Notes under the pieces: generated by a model
What the model saw: only the letters and a program-made list of their open reading frames with translations
What the model was told of the DNA's origin: nothing
Database searches by the model: none
Position numbers and translations under genes: made by a program
NCBI RefSeq assembly: GCF_024298885.1
Contig: NZ_CP101166.1
Location: forward strand, 2,046,001 to 2,110,000
Reading direction: 5' to 3'
Length of the DNA stretch: 64,000 nucleotides
Source: Haloglomus halophilum
GTDB lineage: Archaea > Halobacteriota > Halobacteria > Halobacteriales > Haloarculaceae
Shown: positions 58,099-64,000 of the stretch, piece after piece
Layout of the letters: each line of letters begins with the position of its first letter
How positions within the stretch are numbered: position 1 is the stretch's first letter

Positions 58099-59601
58099 TC
58101 ACGAGGAGCGGGTGATCGGTAGCAGGTGGAGCAATCCGCTCAGAACGCCGCCCCAGATCAGGTGGACGGCGAGGGAGGGCAGCTGGAGGTTCGGAATCGG
58201 CGTCGCGATGCCGGCGGCGTTGAGCCACGCCGGCATCACGAGCCCGGCACCGACGAGCCAGAGGAGAGCCCCGTATCCGACGCCGAGGCCGAGCGTCTCG
58301 TGTGGCGTCCCGAGCATGCGTTCGAGCCCACTCTCCTGCAGCGTGCCGATGAGGACCGCCGAGAACAGCACACTGTGGAAGAGATGTGCGACCCAGCCGA
58401 CCGCGAGCGACTGGCCCCCGTACAGTGCTCCGATGACAGTGATTCCCCCCGTGAACACCTGCAACAGGCCACCCATCACGACTCCCGCCCCGAGGCCTGC
58501 GAGGGCCGCGTACCACAGGTCTCCCGCTGCTACCCCCGGACTCTCGCCCGGTGGCGGGTTCTCCGTCGTCCGCAGCAGTTCCGCCGTGACCGACAGGTCG
58601 TCACCGTCCTCAGTGATTCGGAGGGTCCCCCCGTAACGAGCGACGAGCAGCCGAACGATGGAGACGCCGTAGCCGATGTCCGGCCGATCGTACTCGGGTG
58701 GGCCCTCCAGCAGGACGGTCCGCTCGACCTCCGTGAGCCAGTCGCCCGGCCCGGTGAGGGTGAGGTCGACCGTCTGGGTAGCGGGCGTCACGTCGAGTGT
58801 GAGGGCACCGTCCTCGGTGCGGTCCAGCGCCATCGTGACCAGTTCGGCCACGACCGTGTCGAGGTGGTCGTCGCCGCGGACCATGACCGACGGAACCGGC
58901 TCCGTGACGACGACGCGCCCGTCGTCCGCCGGAAGCCGCTCTTTACAACGCGTCACCACCTCGGCCAGGTCCACGGCTCCCAGTGCGGCCGCGGTGTCGT
59001 CGACGGTCCGGACGAGGAAGCCCACGTCCTCGACCGTCCGCTCGATGCGGTCGGCGTTGCTCTCGACGGCCTCCAGGCTCCGACCGGCATCATGCCCTTG
59101 CGTGAGCAACCCAGCGTGACCACGAATCGCGGTGAGGCCGTTGAGCACCTCGTGCCGAAGCATCCGCTGGAGAAGCGTCACCTGGTGGGTCTGCTGGTCC
59201 AGGTGCTGGTGCTGACGCTGGTTCCGACCGCTTCGAGTTCCGATCAGGATACCGGCACCCCCGCCGACGACGGCCGCGCTGACGACGGTCGCGTCGGTGA
59301 CGAGTCCGAGAAACGGGGTGGGGCTGATACCACTTCCCGCAGCGACGATGGCCGCGCTGGCGAGCGTCCCGAGGAGGTACCACAGCCCGACCGTCCGAGC
59401 GTACCGTCGGCTGTGCGTACTTACAGAGAGACTGGCTCCGTACACGACGACTCCCAGCCCGAGGGCCAGTGGAACGACCGAACCGACGGCGGTCGGCCCC
59501 CCTACCCCTGAGAGCAACCCCCGCGTGACCACGAACCCGCTCACCGCGATGGCTACCCCGGCGGGTTTGACCGCCAGCTCGTCACCTGCGGACGGGAACA
59601 T
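58099..59601 (-). CDS. Membrane histidine kinase with extra C-terminal membrane domain
   Basis: 500 residues from the ATG at 59599-59601. Four or so N-terminal membrane helices (VAIAVSGFVVTRGLLSGVGG; VVPLALGLGVVVYGASLSVS) lead to the H-box LLQRMLRHEVLNGLTAIRGH with the phospho-accepting His. The HATPase part has VVAELVTMALDRTEDGALTL in place of a classical N-box and YGVSIVRLLVARYGGTLRIT as the G2-type box. After residue about 375 a second set of four or five helices follows (LAGLGAGVVMGGLLQVFTGG; LGVGYGALLWLVGAGLVMPA). No response regulator is adjacent. The sensed signal may be membrane-embedded. Confidence 0.83.
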   Translation of the reverse strand: MFPSAGDELAVKPAGVAIAVSGFVVTRGLLSGVGGPTAVGSVVPLALGLGVVVYGASLSVSTHSRRYARTVGLWYLLGTLASAAIVAAGSGISPTPFLGLVTDATVVSAAVVGGGAGILIGTRSGRNQRQHQHLDQQTHQVTLLQRMLRHEVLNGLTAIRGHAGLLTQGHDAGRSLEAVESNADRIERTVEDVGFLVRTVDDTAAALGAVDLAEVVTRCKERLPADDGRVVVTEPVPSVMVRGDDHLDTVVAELVTMALDRTEDGALTLDVTPATQTVDLTLTGPGDWLTEVERTVLLEGPPEYDRPDIGYGVSIVRLLVARYGGTLRITEDGDDLSVTAELLRTTENPPPGESPGVAAGDLWYAALAGLGAGVVMGGLLQVFTGGITVIGALYGGQSLAVGWVAHLFHSVLFSAVLIGTLQESGLERMLGTPHETLGLGVGYGALLWLVGAGLVMPAWLNAAGIATPIPNLQLPSLAVHLIWGGVLSGLLHLLPITRSS

Positions 59602-59691
59602 ACGGCCGAAAACGAGAGCGAGCGACCGATACCCGTTCCGTGCTCGTGCGCCGCCCGGACACACGGGTCCTGGGAGCGACTGCCGACACAG

Positions 59692-60687
59692 TCACCGTGT
59701 CGCCGTCGCACCGTCCAGCCGAGCCCGGTCGTGAGGAGCCTCGAAATCGATATCCGGGCCGGTTGGCGTGATCTCGTCCTGGTAGTAGCCCTGGTCCTTG
59801 ATGTGGTCTATCCGGACCGTCTCGGCGACGCCGGGTGTCTGGTACAGGTCCCGGAGGTACGGCCAGAGATGCTCGTACTCGTGGAGGTAGCGCCGGTCGC
59901 ATTTGAACGCCGTGTGGTAGCAGTGGTCGAACCGGACCAGCGTCGGGAAGAGTCGCACGTCCGCGAGCGTCAGGCGGTCGCCGGCCAGATACCGCTGGTC
60001 TGCCAGCACCGCATCCCAGTGGTCGAGGGCCTCGAACACGTCGCCCACGGCCTCGTCGTAGGCGGCCTGTGTCTCCGCGAAGCCCGCCCGATAGACACCG
60101 TTGTTGAGCGGGTCGTAGATGGCGTCGACGATCCGGTCGATCTCCTCGCGCCGTCCCTCGGGGTAGAGGTCGACCGCGTCCCCGGTGGACGGACCGAAGG
60201 CCGTCGCGAGGGTCCGCATGATCTCGATGGACTCGTTGTTGACGATGGTCTCCTCGTGTCTGTCCCACAGGACGGGGACCGAAACCCGGCCCGTGTACGA
60301 GGGGTCGGCCGCGAGATACACCTCCCGGAGGTAGTCGCTCCCGTGTACCGTGTCGGGCGTACAGCCGTCCTTCTCCGGGGTGAACCGCCACCCCTCGTCC
60401 CTGCGGACGGGGTCGACGATGTCCATCGAGATAATGTCGCTCAGGCCCAGTAGTTGTCGCGTCAGCGCGGCCCCGTGCGCCCAGGGACAGTTCCGCGCGA
60501 TGTAGAGATGGTATCGGCCGGGCTCGGGCTGGAACCGGGCGTCCGGGTCGTCGCGGATGTGGTCGCGGAACGTCGTCTCCGCTCGGTCGAACGCACCGTC
60601 CTCGTCCGTCGTCGACTCCACGTCGGTTCGCCACTCCCCGTCGACGAGCATGTTGCGGCCCATGGGGTTGGTTCGGCTCCAGGACAT
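59692..60687 (-). CDS. Glutathionyl-hydroquinone-reductase-like GST
   Basis: 331 residues. Matches the Xi-class GST (YqjG/ECM4) pattern: YHLYIARNCPWAHGAALTRQ with the catalytic Cys in NCPWAHG, VSVPVLWDRHEETIVNNESI, then the all-helical domain with LAGDRLTLADVRLFPTLVRF and CYHTAFKCDRRYL. These enzymes reduce S-glutathionylated hydroquinones. Haloarchaea use gamma-glutamylcysteine instead of glutathione, so that thiol is the likely partner. It lies 90 bases upstream of the histidine kinase gene on the same strand. Confidence 0.87.
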   Translation of the reverse strand: MSWSRTNPMGRNMLVDGEWRTDVESTTDEDGAFDRAETTFRDHIRDDPDARFQPEPGRYHLYIARNCPWAHGAALTRQLLGLSDIISMDIVDPVRRDEGWRFTPEKDGCTPDTVHGSDYLREVYLAADPSYTGRVSVPVLWDRHEETIVNNESIEIMRTLATAFGPSTGDAVDLYPEGRREEIDRIVDAIYDPLNNGVYRAGFAETQAAYDEAVGDVFEALDHWDAVLADQRYLAGDRLTLADVRLFPTLVRFDHCYHTAFKCDRRYLHEYEHLWPYLRDLYQTPGVAETVRIDHIKDQGYYQDEITPTGPDIDFEAPHDRARLDGATATR

Positions 60688-60999
60688 ACAACCGTAGGGG
60701 CCGGCGGTCCCGTGGTCGCACGACCGTCTAGCACACCGGTATCGACTGGAAAATGTGAGAAGAGGGGAGCGATAGTGAGTCTCGATACTGTTGCAATCCC
60801 CTATCGTATACTAATCGCCGAGGATGTCCCGTTCCTCAGTCATTTTCTCAGCGTGGGTGCAGGTGTGTTCTGATATATATAATACGCGCTGCGGTGTGCA
60901 ATACACACGAATCCCCTCGTGAGTTTTTGCCCAGTTTGATGAGTACACCAGTGTGATGGATCGGGAGTCGCAGATAAAATTGACAATTCGAGGTCAGAT
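60688..60999. other. Intergenic promoter region
   Basis: 312 bases between the divergent GST and MFS genes with no credible gene. It contains AT-rich boxes, TATATATAATA near 60874 and AGATAAAATT near 60972; the latter lies about 25 bases before the MFS start codon and would fit a leaderless transcript. Confidence 0.45.
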
Positions 61000-62220
61000 A
61001 TGAAACAGGAACAGACGAAAACGAGTCGCTACCGTGTCCTCCTCGTTCTTGCTGTTGCCGAACTATTGGCGATGACGCTCTGGTTCAGTGCTTCAGCGGT
61101 CGGGCCGGAACTCGCGGCGCTCTGGAATCTTACGAGTGCCGAGACGGCTTGGTTGACGAACGCGGTGCAACTCGGATTCGTCGTCGGCGCCGTTCTCTCT
61201 GCGACGCTCACCCTCGCGGATACGATTCCGCCGCGGTACCTGTTTGCCGTCTCGGCCGCTATCGGTGCGGCAGCAACTGCACTTATCGCCCTTTCCGTGT
61301 CGTCGTTCCTCCCGGCCGTCCTGTTACGGTTTCTCACCGGTGTCGCACTGGCCGGGGTATACCCGACAGGCATGAAGATCATGGCTGGCTGGTTTCGGGA
61401 AGGACGCGGGTTCGCTATCGGCACGCTTGTCGGTGCACTCACGATCGGATCGGCAATGCCGCATCTGCTTCGGGCGATTGGTGGCGTCGGCCGTCCGCGG
61501 CTCGTCTTACTGGGCGCCGCTGGCCTCGCAGCAGTCAGTGGTGTGCTCGTTCTCTTCGTGCGCCCGGGCCCTCACCAGGCTCCGGCAGCCCCATTCGATC
61601 CCGGAGCAGTTCGGCGGATGCTCGGTGACCGCGGGACGATGCTCGCCAATCTCGGATATTTCGGCCACATGTGGGAATTGTACGCCGTCTGGGCGTGGAT
61701 TCCCGTATATGTGACTGCGAGTTTCGCTGCCACCGGTGACCCGGCACCGACACTCGCTGCGCTGCTCGCATTCGGAACTATTGCAGTAGGAGGTATCGGC
61801 GCCATCGTCGCCGGTGGGTTCGCTGATCGTATCGGACGGACAACCGTCACGAGCGGAAGTATGATCATCAGCGGAGCTGCGTGTATTGGCGCCGGCTTCG
61901 TGTTTGGTGGCCCGCTGCTCGTCCTCGTACCGTTCCTGTTGATCTGGGGATTCGTCATCGTCGCCGATTCCGCGCAGTTCTCGGCGGCCGTCTCCGAACT
62001 CGCCGAGGACAGTTACGTCGGGTCTGCTCTGACGCTGCAGACTGCCGTCGGCTTTCTCCTCACGGTGGGGTCGATCCAGGTCACCCCGATTATCGCCGGT
62101 ATCGTCGGCTGGCAGTGGGCGTTTTCGCCACTGGTTGTCGGACCGTTCATCGGGACGGTCGCGATGCTGTGGCTCAGACGGCTTCCCGAGGCAACTGCAC
62201 TGGCTGGCGGTCGTGGGTGA
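61000..62220 (+). CDS. MFS transporter
   Basis: 406 residues with 12 predicted membrane helices. It begins YRVLLVLAVAELLAMTLWFS, and the loop after helix 2 and the GMKIMAGWFREGRGFAIGTL segment are typical of nitrate/cyanate or general MFS carriers. The second half restarts with LANLGYFGHMWELYAVWAWI, and the equivalent loop GFADRIGRTTV is the MFS motif A. The substrate is not evident. Base composition is slightly lower in GC than the neighbours. Confidence 0.87.
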   Translation: MKQEQTKTSRYRVLLVLAVAELLAMTLWFSASAVGPELAALWNLTSAETAWLTNAVQLGFVVGAVLSATLTLADTIPPRYLFAVSAAIGAAATALIALSVSSFLPAVLLRFLTGVALAGVYPTGMKIMAGWFREGRGFAIGTLVGALTIGSAMPHLLRAIGGVGRPRLVLLGAAGLAAVSGVLVLFVRPGPHQAPAAPFDPGAVRRMLGDRGTMLANLGYFGHMWELYAVWAWIPVYVTASFAATGDPAPTLAALLAFGTIAVGGIGAIVAGGFADRIGRTTVTSGSMIISGAACIGAGFVFGGPLLVLVPFLLIWGFVIVADSAQFSAAVSELAEDSYVGSALTLQTAVGFLLTVGSIQVTPIIAGIVGWQWAFSPLVVGPFIGTVAMLWLRRLPEATALAGGRG

Positions 62221-62424
62221 CTCCGCTCTTGAGCCGGGGCGACCTCGAAGCGGGTCACTTCTGGCTTTCCCGCGAGTGACTACATCGCCGCCGTCGACCT
62301 TCCGTTCGAGGGCGGCGAGTTCGTCGGCACCCCTATGTTCCGGGAGAGCGGACGAATCGCGTATGTGCGGGACACTCCGGCACTACGAGGTGGCCGACCC
62401 CTCTCCCGGGCGGGGCCCCGCCCG

Positions 62425-63210
62425 ATGACCGCGGCACTCACGCCGACGCTGATCGCGATCGTGACGCTGGTCGTGCTTGTTGCCGGCGCGACCAACGGCC
62501 TCGCCGGGTTCGGCTTCGCCGTCGTCGGGACGATGGTGCTGGCGACGGTCGTCGAGCCCGCGACGGCGGTCGTGTTCATGATCGTCCCGATCCTCGCGGT
62601 GAACGTCTCGCTGGTACGGGACCTCACACGCGAGGAACTTCGGACCTGCAGCCAGCGGTTCGCGCCGCTCATCGGCGCGGCGCTCGTGGGGACGGTCGTC
62701 GGGATGGCGGTACTCGACAGCCTGCCGGAGGCGCCGCTCCGGGTCGGGCTCGGCGTTCTGACGCTGGGATTCGTGGCGAGCGCCCAGCGGGTCGTTCCGC
62801 TACCGGGTCTCGACGCGGTCGGTAGGGCCGAGCTCGGACGGTCGAGCGTCGGGATGGTCGGTGTCGGCGCTATCTCCGGACTCCTGTTCGGCGGCACCAA
62901 TGTCGGCGTCCAGCTCATCGCCTACCTCCGGAGTTTCGACCTCTCGCACGGCCTGTTCGTCGGCGTCGTCGCGCTCGTCTTCCTCGGCCTGAACGGAATC
63001 CGGGTCGGCATCGCGGGCGCGCTCGGGCTCTACCCCAGTCTCGCCGTCGTCGGGGCCTCGGTCGTCGCCGCCGTCCCGGCGGTGGCCGGCGTCGCGGTCG
63101 GCAAGCGGCTCCGGACGACCGTGAGCGAGGGGGCTCGCCGGGCCGTCGTCCTCGGGCTGTTGACCGTCGTCGGTGTCCGGTTGGTTACTAGTGGACTCGG
63201 AATCGTGTGA
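62425..63210 (+). CDS. TauE/SafE-type sulfite exporter
   Basis: 261 residues from the ATG at 62425; upstream in-frame codons lack a hydrophobic start. About eight membrane helices in two repeats: LAGFGFAVVGTMVLATVVEP and FAPLIGAALVGTVVGMAVLD in the first, ISGLLFGGTNVGVQLIAYLR and AVAGVAVGKRLRTTVSEGAR in the second, the G-x-G-x-G(F/G) pattern of TauE/SafE (DUF81) permeases. These export sulfite, sulfoacetate or other small sulfur anions. It fits the nearby DsrE, CoA-disulfide-reductase-like and disulfide reductase genes. Confidence 0.85.
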   Translation: MTAALTPTLIAIVTLVVLVAGATNGLAGFGFAVVGTMVLATVVEPATAVVFMIVPILAVNVSLVRDLTREELRTCSQRFAPLIGAALVGTVVGMAVLDSLPEAPLRVGLGVLTLGFVASAQRVVPLPGLDAVGRAELGRSSVGMVGVGAISGLLFGGTNVGVQLIAYLRSFDLSHGLFVGVVALVFLGLNGIRVGIAGALGLYPSLAVVGASVVAAVPAVAGVAVGKRLRTTVSEGARRAVVLGLLTVVGVRLVTSGLGIV

Positions 63211-63246
63211 GCACCGCCTCACGGGATTCACGTCCTCTCTCCTCGC

Positions 63247-63267
63247 AGGGCGAGTTTTTCGCCCTGA
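63247..63267. terminator. Hairpin between convergent genes
   Basis: CAGGGCGA-GTTTT-TCGCCCTG, a perfect 8-base stem in the 107-base gap between the TauE gene and the convergent oxidoreductase gene. It can serve both strands. Confidence 0.5.
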
Positions 63268-63317
63268 AACTCGGATACCCTCTCGGATAGGCTGACAGAG
63301 TCAGCAGTCTGCTTCCG

Positions 63318-64000
63318 TTACTCGACCGGCACGTCGCGGAACGCCGACAGCATCACCTTGTTCAGCGTCGGGTGAGCGTGGATGGTGTCGGCCAGTTCGG
63401 GGACTGTGACGCCGTTGCGCATCGCCACGACGGCCTCGTGCAGCAGCGTCGAGGCCTCGTAACCGATGACGTGACAGCCCAGCAATTCGCCGTCTGGTGC
63501 CGTCAGCACCTTCGCGAAGCCGTCCTCCAGCTTCTTCGCCCGGCCCATCGCCGAATCCGCGTACGCCGCCCGGCCGCCGACGTACTCGGTGCCGGCGTCC
63601 GCTAGTTCCTCCTCGGTGGCGCCGACGCCGCCGATCTGTGGCTCCGTGAAGATGACGTGGGGCATCGCCGACAGGTCCAGCGCCCGCTCCTCGCCGTGGA
63701 CCGCGTTGGCGACGACGTGGTCGGTCTCGTAGTCGCCGGAGTGCTTGAACATCGCGTTGTCCGCGATGTCGCCCTGTGCCCAGACGTTCTCGGCGGAGGT
63801 CCCCAGGTAGTCGTCGGTCACGATGAAGCCGTTGTCGTCGGTCTCGATACCCGCCGCTTCGAGGTCGAGCTGGTCGCTGTTCGGTCGGCGGCCCAGCGCG
63901 ACCAGCACCGCCTCGCCCTCGACGGCGATCTCGTCGCCGGCCTCCGTCTCGGCGTGGACCGTCTTCGTCGGGCCGCCCTCGACCGCGGTCACCCGGTGGC
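63318..64000 (-). CDS. Class I disulfide oxidoreductase, C-terminal part (partial)
   Basis: The gene runs off the right edge; the frame is open to 64000. Visible parts are the end of the NAD domain (AVLVALGRRPNSDQLDLEAA), the second FAD motif (NVWAQGDIADNAMFKHSGDY) and the dimerisation domain (MPHVIFTEPQIGGVGATEEE, LLGCHVIGYEASTLLHEAVV, IHAHPTLNKVMLSAF). The catalytic His-x4-Glu of the family (HPTLSE in typical members) reads HPTLNK, so the Glu is replaced by Lys. That casts doubt on normal dihydrolipoamide reductase activity; mercuric- or mycothione-reductase-like roles are options. Confidence 0.82.
   Translation of the reverse strand, partial: HRVTAVEGGPTKTVHAETEAGDEIAVEGEAVLVALGRRPNSDQLDLEAAGIETDDNGFIVTDDYLGTSAENVWAQGDIADNAMFKHSGDYETDHVVANAVHGEERALDLSAMPHVIFTEPQIGGVGATEEELADAGTEYVGGRAAYADSAMGRAKKLEDGFAKVLTAPDGELLGCHVIGYEASTLLHEAVVAMRNGVTVPELADTIHAHPTLNKVMLSAFRDVPVE

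Overview
The window is haloarchaeal (class Halobacteria). Most of it is very GC-rich and encodes strongly acidic proteins. It carries an archaeal TFB, Tat signals followed by lipoboxes, a PGF-CTERM surface protein, a halocyanin-like domain, a TRAM protein, DUF2250 and FilR1-type regulators, and short or absent leaders with TATA-like boxes. Genus cannot be set by eye. No tRNA, rRNA, CRISPR array, integrase or intact transposase was seen.

Region 1 (1-4.5 kb) is GC-rich. It holds the end of a UspA-domain protein, a large two-lobed beta-helix surface protein, and a VapBC pair set between two decayed copies of the 3' end of a pilus/secretion ATPase gene. The longer copy is cut abruptly near 4510.

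Region 2 (about 4.5-35.7 kb) looks like an integrated plasmid or conjugative element. It has a primase-like protein, a DUF6735-like protein, a TFB, a SWIM zinc-finger protein, a large VirB4/TraG-type ATPase, a CBS-HEPN fusion, a membrane-anchored Mrr nuclease, a wHTH/TumE-like pair, a DUF2250 protein, a pentapeptide-repeat potassium channel, XseA/XseB, a FokI-like nuclease, an OB-fold protein, an AbrB/PIN pair and an ArdC-type antirestriction protein. Five of its genes share a ~45-bp upstream module: GGTTTNT, then a GCCCC/GGGGC hairpin or palindrome with a GACGGGYG loop. One of the five is the TFB gene, which suggests a dedicated regulon. A second repeat family has conserved ends and self-complementary but sequence-variable arms. 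It occurs twice complete (7183, 30997) and once as a half copy (26677).

Region 3 (about 35.8-49.3 kb) is visibly richer in A+T and looks acquired. It encodes an ABC uptake system (binding protein, ATPase, fused double permease), a benzoylformate-decarboxylase-like ThDP enzyme, an aldehyde dehydrogenase, an ACMSD-like amidohydrolase, a sulfatase/phosphatase-fold hydrolase, an ATP-grasp ligase, a P-loop kinase and half of a PEP synthase. The likely theme is uptake and oxidation of a small organic acid, possibly an organophosphonate; the substrate is unknown. A UspA remnant (35763) and an IS200/605-type end hairpin (46972) mark rearrangement in and around it.

Region 4 (49.6-64 kb) is again GC-rich and dominated by redox and thiol genes: a CoA-disulfide-reductase-like protein, a DUF3179 protein, two class I disulfide oxidoreductases (one cut by the window end), DsrE, a halocyanin-like lipoprotein, a membrane histidine kinase, a glutathionyl-hydroquinone-reductase-like protein, an MFS transporter and a TauE/SafE exporter.
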